Assembly (NCBI RefSeq): GCF_012999535.1
Contig: NZ_JABBWV010000017.1
Location: 1 to 64,000, forward strand
Origin: Microbispora sp. H11081
Lineage (GTDB): Bacteria > Actinomycetota > Actinomycetes > Streptosporangiales > Streptosporangiaceae
DNA: 64,000 bases
Direction: 5' to 3'
Part shown: positions 24,455 through 32,415 of the stretch, piece by piece
How positions within the stretch are numbered: position 1 is the stretch's first letter
How the letters are laid out: each line of letters opens with the position of its first letter
Notes under the pieces: generated by a model
Database searches by the model: none
What the model was told of the DNA's origin: nothing
The model's input: only the letters and a program-made list of their open reading frames with translations
Program-made: the position numbers and the translations under genes

Positions 24455-25398
24455 GACGAGGCCGGCGGCTCCGGCGCATGCAGCCAGCAGGCCACCGGGC
24501 CGAAGTCCGGTTCCCGCTCCCGGCAGACGTCCATGGCCAGCGGGCAGCGGGGGTGGAACCTGCAGCCCGCCGGGGGATCGGCGGGATCCGGCACGTCCCC
24601 GGGCAGTTCGGCGGGCAACACCCCGGCGCCGTCCGGCGAGGGGATCGCGGCGAGCAGCGCCCGCGTGTACGGGTGCCGGGGGTCGGCCCACACCTCGGCG
24701 GTCGGTCCGGTCTCCACGACCTTGCCGAGGTACATGACCGCGATCCGGTCGGCGATCAGCCGGACGACGGACAGGTCGTGGCTGATGAACAGCAGGCCCG
24801 CGCCGGACTCCACGGCGAGGTCGCGCATGAGCCTGGCGACCTGCGCCTGGGCGGAGGCGTCCAGGGCGGAGATCGGCTCGTCCCCGATGAGCAGCGAAGG
24901 CCGGGCGGCGAGCGCCCGCGCGATGGCGACGCGCTGCCGCTGTCCACCGGAGAACTCGTGCGGGAAACGGTCGGCGAACGCGCGCGGCAGCCCCACCCGT
25001 TCCAGCAGGTCGGCGGGCTGCGTCGCGGTGTCGCCCGCCGTGCGGAGCCCGTCGGCGATCTGCGCGCCGACGCGCCTGCGCGGGTTCAGCGAGGAGTACG
25101 GGTCCTGGAACACCATCTGCACGCCGGTGAGCGCCCGGTCCCTGCGGCGCAGCCCGAGGGGCGTCACCGGGTGCCCGCCGACGAGGATCCGTCCCGAGGC
25201 CGTGCCGTGCAACCCGCACACCGCCCGCGCCAGCGTGGACTTGCCGCACCCGGACTCGCCGACGAGGCCGACCACCTCCCCGGCGGCGACGCGCAGGCTG
25301 GCCCCGGCCACCGCGCGCACCACCGGGCGGCCCGGCGTGCGGTGCTCCACGACCAGGTCCTCCACGGACAGAAGGGGACCGGTCAGAGGCATGGTCAC
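24451..25398 (-). CDS. ABC importer ATPase, OppF/DppF-like
   Basis: This 315-residue nucleotide-binding subunit of a peptide/nickel-type importer has Walker A GESGCGKST, Q-loop VFQDPYSSLNPR, signature SGGQRQR, Walker B LLIGDEPISALD and switch His in FISHDLS. The C-terminal oligopeptide-transporter domain has CRFHPRCPLAMDVC, whose Cys residues match the Fe-S or metal site seen in this family. The GTG at 25398 overlaps the stop of the OppD-like gene; an ATG two codons later is also possible. Confidence 0.92.
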   Translation of the reverse strand: MTMPLTGPLLSVEDLVVEHRTPGRPVVRAVAGASLRVAAGEVVGLVGESGCGKSTLARAVCGLHGTASGRILVGGHPVTPLGLRRRDRALTGVQMVFQDPYSSLNPRRRVGAQIADGLRTAGDTATQPADLLERVGLPRAFADRFPHEFSGGQRQRVAIARALAARPSLLIGDEPISALDASAQAQVARLMRDLAVESGAGLLFISHDLSVVRLIADRIAVMYLGKVVETGPTAEVWADPRHPYTRALLAAIPSPDGAGVLPAELPGDVPDPADPPAGCRFHPRCPLAMDVCREREPDFGPVACWLHAPEPPASS

Positions 25399-26183
25399 GG
25401 CGAGTTCTCCCCAGGCGGAACGGGCAGGGCGTCGAGCAGCGAACGGGTGTAGGGGTGGCGGGGCTCGCGCAGCACCTGGCCGCGCGCGCCGGTCTCCACG
25501 ACCAGGCCGTCCTTCATCACGCTCACCTCGTCGGCGACCGCCGACATCACGCCGAGGTCGTGGGTGACGAGGAGGACCGCGAGGCCGAGGTCGTCGCACA
25601 GGCCGCGCAGCAGGCGGAGGATCCCGGCCTGCACCGTCACGTCGAGCGCCGTCGTCGGCTCGTCGGCGATCAGCACCTCGGGCTCGCAGGCCAGCGCGAC
25701 CGCGATGGCGATCCGCTGCCGCATGCCGCCCGAGAACTGGTGCGGGTAGCGCTTGAGCGCCTCCTCGGGGCCGGGGATGCGCACCTTGGCGAGCAGGCCG
25801 GTGGCCCGCTCCCGTGCCTCACGCCTGCCGAGGCCCAGGTGATGGCGCATGTGCTCGGTGAGCTGCCGTCCGACCGTCAGCATGGGATGCAGGCTGGTGG
25901 ACGGGTCCTGGAAGACCATGGCGATCTTCGCGCCGCGCACCGCGTCGAGCTCGCGCTCCGGCGTACGCAGCAGGTCACGGCCGCCGAACTCGATCCGTCC
26001 GGAGCTTTCCGAGCCGTGGGGGAGCAGGCCGAGCACGGCGAGACCGGTCATGGTCTTGCCCGAGCCGCTCTCCCCGGCGAGACCGTGCACGCGGCCCGCC
26101 TCCAGCGTGAGGTCCACGCCGTGCAGGACCTCACGGCCGCCGATGGACACCCGCAGCCCCTCGATCGTCAACGCGGCGCTCAC
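25395..26183 (-). CDS. ABC importer ATPase, OppD/DppD-like
   Basis: This 262-residue ATPase partner of the OppF-like subunit carries GESGSGKT (Walker A), [12 protein letters not shown] (Q-loop), SGGMRQR (signature), [12 protein letters not shown] (Walker B) and VTHDLG (switch). It is shorter than typical OppD (about 320 residues): it ends at [17 protein letters not shown] without the Cys-containing C-terminal domain, which only its partner keeps. The GTG at 26183 overlaps the permease stop as GTGA. Confidence 0.9.
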   Translation of the reverse strand: MSAALTIEGLRVSIGGREVLHGVDLTLEAGRVHGLAGESGSGKTMTGLAVLGLLPHGSESSGRIEFGGRDLLRTPERELDAVRGAKIAMVFQDPSTSLHPMLTVGRQLTEHMRHHLGLGRREARERATGLLAKVRIPGPEEALKRYPHQFSGGMRQRIAIAVALACEPEVLIADEPTTALDVTVQAGILRLLRGLCDDLGLAVLLVTHDLGVMSAVADEVSVMKDGLVVETGARGQVLREPRHPYTRSLLDALPVPPGENSP

Positions 26184-27055
26184 AGGGCACGCTCCTTGAT
26201 CGCCCGTGCGGTACGCGGGTCGAGCGCGTCGCGCAGCGTGTCCCCGAGGAAGTTGAACGCCAGGACGACCGTCAGGATGGCGAGCCCGGGGAACGTCGCG
26301 ACCCACCAGCTGTCGAACACGTCCACCCCCGCGGCGACCATCGCGCCCCACTCGGGCGACGGCGGTCTGGCGCCGAGCCCGAGGAACGACAGGCCGGACA
26401 GCAGCAGCAGCGCGGTGCCGATGTCGAGGGTGGCGAGCACCAGGATCGGGCCGGTGACGTTCGGCAGCACGTCCACGCGCAGCGACCGCCAGGCCGAGAA
26501 GCCCAGCAGCCGGCCGCTCAGCACGTACTCCCGTTCCCGTACGCCGAGCACGAGGCCCCGGGTCACCCGCGCGTACGCGGGCCAGGCGACGACGAGCACG
26601 GCGAGCACCGCGTTGCCGAGGCTCGCGCCGAGGGCGGCGGCCACGACCATCGCGAGGATGACGGTGGGGAAGGCGAACACGAGGTCGGCAAGACGCATGA
26701 TCGTCTCGTCCACCCACCGGCCGAAGTAGCCCGCGCAGGCGCCGAGCAGGCCGCCGATCAGCACCGACAGCACCACGAGGAGCAGCGTGAGCGGGATGGA
26801 CACCCGCGCGCCGTACATGACCCGGCTGAGGATGTCGCGGCCGAGCTGGTCGGTGCCGAGCCAGTGCCCGGGGCCGGGCGGCGCGAGCCTGGGCAGCTCC
26901 TGCGCCAGGGGGTCGTGCGGCGCGAGCACCGGCGCGGCCAGCGCGATCACGACCCAGGCCAGCGCGACGACGACGCCGACGACCGCCAGCGGCCGCCGCC
27001 ACGCCCGGGGGAGCCGTCTGACGCGGGTCCGCGCGAACAGGCCGCGGCGCTTCAC
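26180..27055 (-). CDS. ABC importer permease, OppC/DppC-like
   Basis: This 291-residue inner-membrane subunit has an N-terminal helix after RAWRRPLAVVGVV, the OppC N-domain feature HWLGTDQLGRDILSRVMYGARVS, five further helices and the EAA-loop equivalent GLVLGVREREYVLSGRLLG that contacts the ATPases. The GTG at 27055 overlaps the stop of the OppB-like gene. Confidence 0.9.
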   Translation of the reverse strand: MKRRGLFARTRVRRLPRAWRRPLAVVGVVVALAWVVIALAAPVLAPHDPLAQELPRLAPPGPGHWLGTDQLGRDILSRVMYGARVSIPLTLLLVVLSVLIGGLLGACAGYFGRWVDETIMRLADLVFAFPTVILAMVVAAALGASLGNAVLAVLVVAWPAYARVTRGLVLGVREREYVLSGRLLGFSAWRSLRVDVLPNVTGPILVLATLDIGTALLLLSGLSFLGLGARPPSPEWGAMVAAGVDVFDSWWVATFPGLAILTVVLAFNFLGDTLRDALDPRTARAIKERAL

Positions 27056-28077
27056 GAGACTCTCACTCTCGGGTCGACGACGCCGTACAGCACGTCGACG
27101 ACCAGGTTGATGACGAGGTAGACCACGCCCACGACGAGGCCGACGCCCATGACGGCGGGCAGGTCGAGGGTGGTGGCGCTCTTGTAGGCGTACTGGCCGA
27201 CCCCCGGCCAGGCGAAGACCGCCTCCACCAGCACGGTGCCGGACAGCAGGCTGCCGAACGCCAGACCGGCCACGGTGATGACGGGCACCAGCGCGGGGCG
27301 CAGGACGTACCGGAACAGCACCACGCGGCGGGGCAGGCCCTTGGCACGGGCGGCGCGGACGTAGTCCTGCCCGAGCACCTCCAGCACGGCCGAACGGGTG
27401 AACCGCGTCAGCAGGCCGATCGTGTAGAGGGCGAGCACGAGCGCCGGGGCGGCCAGGTGGCCGACGGCCGAGGCGAACGCGTCCCACCGGCCCGACAGCA
27501 GGGAGTCGACCGTGTAGAGCCCGGTGAAGTGCGGCGGCGGGGTCATCCCCGGGTCGATGCGGCCGCTGCCCGGGGTGATCTGGAGCCGGAAGAAGAACAC
27601 GTAGAACGCCACGAGCGCGAGCCAGAACGTCGGCACCGAGATGCCGACGAGGCTCACCACCCGGAGCACGTGGTCGGGGAGACGGTCCCGGCGCAGCGCC
27701 GCGATCACCCCGAACGCGACGCCGAGGATCAGCGAGACGACGATCGCCGCCCCGGCCAGCTCCAATGTGGCCGGCACGGACTCGGCGAGGTCGTCGAGCA
27801 CCGGCCGGTGACTCTGCTGGCTCGTCCCGAGGTCGCCGTGCAGCAGCCCGCCGAGGTGCATGAGGTACTGCTGCGGCAGCGGCCGGTCGAGGCCGTGGTC
27901 GGCACGCCACTGGGCCACGATCGCCGGGTCGCCGAGCGCCCGCTGGCCGAGGTTCGCCGCCACCGGGTCGCCCGGCACCAGGTTGGTCAGCACGAAGGTG
28001 ACCAGCGTGATCCCCACCGCGAGCAGCAGCGCCGTGACGATCCGCCGCACCAGGAACCGGGCGAGCGGGCTGCGCAC
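27052..28077 (-). CDS. ABC importer permease, OppB/DppB-like
   Basis: This 341-residue permease starts at the first helix, FLVRRIVTALLLAVGITLVTF, followed by the periplasmic segment NLVPGDPVAANLGQRALGDP and the cytoplasmic coupling loop SAVLEVLGQDYVRAARAKGL. I put the start at GTG 28077, after GGGGAACCGG; a longer frame to 28152 would overlap the binding-protein gene. It pairs with the OppC-like subunit to form the channel. Confidence 0.88.
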   Translation of the reverse strand: MRSPLARFLVRRIVTALLLAVGITLVTFVLTNLVPGDPVAANLGQRALGDPAIVAQWRADHGLDRPLPQQYLMHLGGLLHGDLGTSQQSHRPVLDDLAESVPATLELAGAAIVVSLILGVAFGVIAALRRDRLPDHVLRVVSLVGISVPTFWLALVAFYVFFFRLQITPGSGRIDPGMTPPPHFTGLYTVDSLLSGRWDAFASAVGHLAAPALVLALYTIGLLTRFTRSAVLEVLGQDYVRAARAKGLPRRVVLFRYVLRPALVPVITVAGLAFGSLLSGTVLVEAVFAWPGVGQYAYKSATTLDLPAVMGVGLVVGVVYLVINLVVDVLYGVVDPRVRVS

Positions 28078-28099
28078 CGCCCGGTTCCCCGTACGACGG

Positions 28100-29695
28100 C
28101 TACTTGGCGCCGAGGCCGGCGACATCGATCGTCCACACGGGGTGGTACTCAACGCCGGTGACGGAGGCCGCCGTCACGATGTTCTGGCCGGGCTGGATCA
28201 GCGGCATGAACGGCCCGGTCGCGTTGAGCTTCTGCTGGAAGCCGGTGAACGCCTGCCTGCGGTCGTCGTCGGTCACCGCGGCGCCGGCCTTGTCGGCCGC
28301 GGCCTCGACGTCCTTGTCCGCGCCCGCCTTCCAGCCGGACCGCAGGCCGACCAGCTTGCCGGGGGCGAACGACAGGTAGTTGCTGGGGTCGGGGAAGTCA
28401 GGGCCCCAGTACCACAGGCCCAGCTCCTCCTTGCCGTTGCGGTAGTTGTCCAGGGCGGTGGTGACCGGCGCGGGGGCCAGTTCGACCGTGATGCCGACCT
28501 CCTTGAGGTTGGCCTGGATGCGCTCGGCCAGCGGCTGGAAGGACAGGCCGTTCACGGTCAGCTCGCTGGGGTACTCCAGCGTGATCTTGGGGTCGGCCAC
28601 GCCGCTCGCCTGGAGCGCCGCCTTCGCGCCCTCGACGTCGCGCTGCGCCGCCTGGTCGGCGGGGAGCGCGCCGAGGAACATCGACGGGATGATGCCCGAC
28701 GCCTGCGTCGAGCCCTCGCCCGCCAGTTCGAGCAGGCCCTGGTAGTCGATGCCCTTGCGCAGCGCCTCGACGAACTTGGGGTTGGAGGTGACCTTGCTGA
28801 CGCCCGGGTCCTGGTTGGCGAGCAGGAAGAACACGTACGCCGAGGCGGTCCGCTTGACCTGCAGGCCGCCGGAGATGCCGCCGACCTGGTCGCCGGACAG
28901 GTTCAGCGCGACCTGGCTGTCGCCGCGCTGCACGTTGAGCTTCTGCGTGGCCGACTCGACGTTGCGGATGACCACCTTGTCGTAGGTGGGCTTGCGCGCG
29001 CCCCAGTACTTCGCGTTGGCCTTCAGCACGACCTGGCTGCTCACGTTGAACGACTCGATGGTGTACGGCCCGGAGCCGGCTGAGGCGGAGTTCAGGTACT
29101 GCTCGGCCTTGTCGCCCGGGTCGTTCGTCGCGCCGTGCTCCTTGGCGACCTTCGAGTTGAGGATGCCGAGGGCGGGGTTCGGGAGGATGTACGGCAGCGC
29201 CGGGTTGGGGGTCTTCGACGTCAGCGTGACGGTCGTGTCGTCGGTCTTGGCGACGTCCACCCCGTCGAGCAGGAACGACGGCGTGCCCTTCATGTCGCGG
29301 ACCCGGGTGAGGGAGAACACGACGTCGTCGGCCGTCACCGGGGACCCGTCGGCGAACGTCGCGCCCTGCCGCAGTTTGAGCGTGAGCACCTTGCCGTCGG
29401 GCGACAGCTCGTAGGACTCGGCGAGCGACGGCACGGGCTTGGTGACGTCGGAGCCCTCGAACGTGAGAAGCGTGTCGTAGGTCGCCTTGCCGACGATCAG
29501 GCCGGTCGGCTCGTAGGTCCGCCCGGGGTCCGCCGTCTTGAGGTCGAACGAGGTGTCGATCACGAGCGTCTTGCCCGCGGCGCCGCTCTGGGTGCTGCTG
29601 GACGAGTCGCCGCCGGAGCAGGCCGCGAGGGCGAGGGCGCCGGTGAGCATGACCGGGAGCAGGCCGGCCCTCACCTGCCACGAACGGGTCGTCAT
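28100..29695 (-). CDS. Family-5 extracellular solute-binding lipoprotein (peptide/opine-type)
   Basis: This 531-residue lipoprotein has the lipobox LALAAC-SGG near residue 26 and a Ser/Gly-rich tether. The mature part is an SBP_bac_5 domain: LVIDTSFDLKTADPG at the start, then VPSLAESYELSPDGKVLTLKLRQGATFADGSPVTADDVVFSL, and the C-terminal lobe with GLWYWGPDFPDPSNYLSF. It captures the ligand for the ABC importer encoded directly downstream. Known ligands of this family include peptides, opines, nickel-chelates and sugars, so the ligand is open. The ATG at 29695 follows GGAGGACACATA. It is divergent from an Lrp/AsnC regulator. Confidence 0.9.
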   Translation of the reverse strand: MTTRSWQVRAGLLPVMLTGALALAACSGGDSSSSTQSGAAGKTLVIDTSFDLKTADPGRTYEPTGLIVGKATYDTLLTFEGSDVTKPVPSLAESYELSPDGKVLTLKLRQGATFADGSPVTADDVVFSLTRVRDMKGTPSFLLDGVDVAKTDDTTVTLTSKTPNPALPYILPNPALGILNSKVAKEHGATNDPGDKAEQYLNSASAGSGPYTIESFNVSSQVVLKANAKYWGARKPTYDKVVIRNVESATQKLNVQRGDSQVALNLSGDQVGGISGGLQVKRTASAYVFFLLANQDPGVSKVTSNPKFVEALRKGIDYQGLLELAGEGSTQASGIIPSMFLGALPADQAAQRDVEGAKAALQASGVADPKITLEYPSELTVNGLSFQPLAERIQANLKEVGITVELAPAPVTTALDNYRNGKEELGLWYWGPDFPDPSNYLSFAPGKLVGLRSGWKAGADKDVEAAADKAGAAVTDDDRRQAFTGFQQKLNATGPFMPLIQPGQNIVTAASVTGVEYHPVWTIDVAGLGAK

Positions 29696-29716
29696 TATGT
29701 GTCCTCCGAAAACAGG

Positions 29717-29792
29717 CCAACTCATGGCCGTATGGACGTTTGGTCGCCGATCGTCCAGGATTGTGCTGCAGAAAGTCCAGCTCATGAGGCCG
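29717..29792. promoter_or_regulatory. Direct repeats in the divergent importer/AsnC promoter region
   Basis: CCAACTCATGGCCG (29717-29730) recurs as CCAGCTCATGAGGCCG (29777-29792), 60 bases apart, with GTCCAG also twice in between. Repeated half-sites on one face are how Lrp-type octamers bind. The neighbouring regulator is the candidate. Confidence 0.4.
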
Positions 29793-29826
29793 AGCGGAGA
29801 CGAATCTCGCCGTGGAGGATGAGAAA

Positions 29827-30483
29827 GTGACCGAAATGTCAAGCAACACGGGGTCCGGGGGCGGTGCCGCTGGACGGATCGGCATCGGTCTCGAACTGGA
29901 CGCCACCCACCTGAAGATCCTCGAGGTGCTCAGGGAGAACGGACGCGTCTCGGTGTCCGCCCTGGCCGAGCGGGTGGGCATCTCCCGGGCCAACGCGTAC
30001 ACCCGGTTCGAGGCGCTGCGCGCCGACGGCGTGATCAGGCGGTTCACGGCGGAGATCGACCACCAGCGGGCCGGCCTCGGCATAGTCGCGCTGATCTTCG
30101 TGACCGTGCGCCAGCAGATGTGGCGGCAGTTCCGCGCCCAGCTCGCGCAGATGCCGGAGGTGGAGTACTGCGCCATCACCACCGGGCAGCACGACGCGAT
30201 GATCCAGGTCAGGATGGCCGACGTGGCCGAGGTGCACGCGATGGTCACAGAACGCCTGGCCAACATCCCGGCCGTCAAGGCGACCGAGACCGTGTTCATC
30301 CTCGACGAGGTGCTCAGGCGGCCGTACGTGCTGCCGAGCGACCGTGGCCGCGGGGCCGCGCGGCGGCCGGGCGCCGCCCCCGCGCCGGAGCCTGAGCAGG
30401 GGCACGGGCAGGGGCTGCCGCTCGGCAAGATGCGGTTCGTCGGCGCGGCTGAGGGCCGGGCCGCGCTGCGAGACGAATCGTAG
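29827..30483 (+). CDS. Lrp/AsnC-family transcriptional regulator
   Basis: This 218-residue regulator has a helix-turn-helix in ENGRVSVSALAERVGISRANAYTRFEAL and an RAM ligand domain (LIFVTVRQQMWRQFRAQLAQMPEV, CAITTGQHDAMIQVRM). A Pro/Gly-rich extension of about 45 residues follows, beyond the usual 150-residue length. GGAGG lies eight bases before GTG 29827, so I take that as the start and not the GTG at 29812 inside the ribosome site. It is divergent from the peptide-type importer, so it probably regulates that operon in response to an amino acid or peptide-derived effector. Confidence 0.87.
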   Translation: MTEMSSNTGSGGGAAGRIGIGLELDATHLKILEVLRENGRVSVSALAERVGISRANAYTRFEALRADGVIRRFTAEIDHQRAGLGIVALIFVTVRQQMWRQFRAQLAQMPEVEYCAITTGQHDAMIQVRMADVAEVHAMVTERLANIPAVKATETVFILDEVLRRPYVLPSDRGRGAARRPGAAPAPEPEQGHGQGLPLGKMRFVGAAEGRAALRDES

Positions 30484-30486
30484 GGT

Positions 30487-30834
30487 TCAGGCGACTTCCG
30501 CGCAGACGCTGACGTGGACGGCGCCGTCGTCCTCGAACTGGAACTCCTCAACCAGGCGCAGCCGGCCGTCCTCGGCCGTCTCGATGCGGCTGGTGCTCCG
30601 GCCGCTCGCGCGATCGCCGGTCTTCAGCAGGTGGACGTAGGAGATCTGCACGCGGTCGGCGTCACGTGTGCCGACGAACCGGCCGTGGACGACGGTGTCG
30701 CCCGTGTAGTGCCCCCAGACCACGCCGTCCGACTCCTCGTAGGCGAACTCGGTGGGCGCGTCGGTGTTCACCTCGCTGGCGGTGGAGCTGATCATGACGA
30801 AGCGGCGGCCGTTGAGCAGGTCTGTGTCGTTCAC
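30487..30834 (-). CDS. Small beta-rich conserved protein (n-acetylglutamate-synthase-like by habit of annotation)
   Basis: This is a 115-residue member of a small family whose pattern is LNGRRF, ASEVN, FAYEESDGVVWGHYTGD, GRFVGTRDADRVQISYVHL, GRSTSRIETAEDGRLRLVEEFQFE. Such proteins are often labelled N-acetylglutamate synthase without evidence; there is no GNAT fold motif here. It probably forms a small beta barrel that binds a ligand. The GTG at 30834 gives the usual N-terminus. It lies three bases from the convergent AsnC gene. Confidence 0.6.
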   Translation of the reverse strand: MNDTDLLNGRRFVMISSTASEVNTDAPTEFAYEESDGVVWGHYTGDTVVHGRFVGTRDADRVQISYVHLLKTGDRASGRSTSRIETAEDGRLRLVEEFQFEDDGAVHVSVCAEVA

Positions 30835-30932
30835 GAGTCCGCATCGTGCCGATTTGTACGGGATGCGCAACTCGCTCTGGACGTTCCGCTCACCAGACCC
30901 CGGCCCGGCATGTGATCCGTCCAGGACACACG

Positions 30933-30949
30933 CCGCGGCCGGGCCGCGG
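30933..30949 (-). terminator. Hairpin after the ROK kinase gene
   Basis: CCGCGGC-CGG-GCCGCGG forms a 7-bp stem 15 bases beyond the kinase stop; GACAC and GTGTC further out can extend the fold. Confidence 0.5.
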
Positions 30950-30963
30950 AGCGGACGGCCGTG

Positions 30964-31992
30964 TCAGTGGCCGACGATCTCGGTGAGGGCGGCGAGCGCC
31001 GCGCCACGGGCGCCGGCCATGTCGAGGTCCTCCACCAGCGTCACGGTGGCCACCCGCCGCTGCTCCTCGCGCAGCAGGGTGTGCTCGCGCACCCTGTCGA
31101 GGAACCACTGGCGGAACTGCGGGGCCGCCTCCACCACTCCGCCGCCCAGGAAGTACGCGTCCGGGTCGGTGAAGTTGGCCGCGATGGTGAACAGCCTGCC
31201 GATGGCCATCGCCTGCTGCTCGAAGACCTTGAGCGCGAGCGGGTCGCCGTTCTCCGCGTAGCCGCGCAGCAGCTTGGCGGCCTTCCCGGTGGCCCTGGCC
31301 TCGTGGAGCTCGTGATCGGGGAAACGGGTCAGCCAGTAGGGCAGCAGGTTCTTCTCGATGCCGGTCAGCGAGGCCACGCTCTCGGCGTCCCCGACGAAGC
31401 CGCAGTTGCAGACGGGCAGCGGCTGGTCGTCCTCCAGCAGGCCCTGCAGAGGGATGTGCACGTGCCCGAGCTCGCCGGCCATCCCCGCCGCGCCCTTCAC
31501 CACGTGCCCCGACTGGACGATGCCGCCGCCGAGGCCGGTGCCGACGATCGCCGAGACCGACGAGTGCTGCCAGGCCTCGGGCCCGAAGCGTACGTGGTGG
31601 GTGTAGAGGGCCGCGGCGTTGCCGTCGTTGTTGTAGACCACCGGCAGCCCGAGCCGGGCCTCCAGGGCGCCCCGGAAGTCGAAGCCGGACCACGCGGGAT
31701 CGACGAAGTTGGTCGCGCCCCGCGAGGAGATCACGCCGTCGGCGCTGGCCGGGCCGGGGGTGTCGAGGCCCACCGCGCGCACGGTGGACCGCGGGGTGCC
31801 GGTCAGCTCCAGCACGTTGTCGAGGGCGAGCAGGAGTTCCTCGACCGCCACCTCGGGACCCTCACGCACGCGGCTGGGGGTCTCCACCAACCGGTCCACG
31901 AGAAACCGCCCGGAGGCGTCCAGAACCGTCGCGTTGTTGCTGGTGCCGCCGTTGTCGAGCCCGACGACGACCCAGGACCCTGCTTCTGCCAT
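30964..31992 (-). CDS. ROK-family sugar kinase
   Basis: This 342-residue ROK kinase lacks the N-terminal HTH of ROK repressors, so it should be an enzyme. The phosphate-1 loop is VVGLDNGGTSNNATV, the catalytic Asp is in VVYNNDGNAAAL, and SAIVGTGLGGGIV is the adenosine/phosphate region. The ROK zinc motif is degraded: CNCGFVGDAES keeps two Cys but lacks the Cys normally before the final Glu. Glucose, N-acetyl-sugars or allose are possible substrates. A TAGTCT box (32030-32035) lies about 40 bases upstream of the ATG at 31992. It sits alone, next to a secreted polysaccharide-binding protein. Confidence 0.85.
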   Translation of the reverse strand: MAEAGSWVVVGLDNGGTSNNATVLDASGRFLVDRLVETPSRVREGPEVAVEELLLALDNVLELTGTPRSTVRAVGLDTPGPASADGVISSRGATNFVDPAWSGFDFRGALEARLGLPVVYNNDGNAAALYTHHVRFGPEAWQHSSVSAIVGTGLGGGIVQSGHVVKGAAGMAGELGHVHIPLQGLLEDDQPLPVCNCGFVGDAESVASLTGIEKNLLPYWLTRFPDHELHEARATGKAAKLLRGYAENGDPLALKVFEQQAMAIGRLFTIAANFTDPDAYFLGGGVVEAAPQFRQWFLDRVREHTLLREEQRRVATVTLVEDLDMAGARGAALAALTEIVGH

Positions 31993-32415
31993 TGGGGGAT
32001 GTCCTTTGTGTTCGTGCGTGTCAGTGCGAAGACTACGAGAACCGGCGCTCTCGGGCACCGGCCGGGGCGCGACAGGCGGAACGCCCGCCGCCCGCGGACG
32101 CGCACGGTGAAAGATTCAGTTCTGCTCGTGGCCGCCCCCCGCGCCCCGCGCCGGGGGTGGCGCCCGTGAGCTGCGACGGACGCCGCCACCGGCCGGGCGG
32201 TCCCGCCCCTGGGCCGCGGGCGTGTTGACCTGTCCGCCGACCCGGAGAAAACATCTGCGTCCGGGGGCCGCAGCGTCGCGACCCGTCTTTCCCAGGGGCC
32301 GCGGCCCGAGCGCGAGCGCCCGCCCGAGACTGCCCGCCCGTCCGTTTCCCGTCCCCACGGGCGCGGAGCCGGGCGGCGCGCCGAACGGGCGGATGCGCGG
32401 AAAATCGAGGTGCGC
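31993..32415. other. 423-bp divergent intergenic region between the ROK kinase and the CBM2 protein
   Basis: It contains the likely -10 of the kinase (TAGTCT on the minus strand, 32030-32035) and must hold the CBM2-gene promoter. I looked for the CebR-type cellulose-utilisation palindrome TGGGAGCGCTCCCA and did not find it. I see no RNA gene or coding frame. Confidence 0.4.

Noticed and set aside
31993..32415. CebR cellulose operator upstream of the CBM2 gene
   Set aside because: TGGGAGCGCTCCCA or a near version is not present here or upstream of the GH3 gene.
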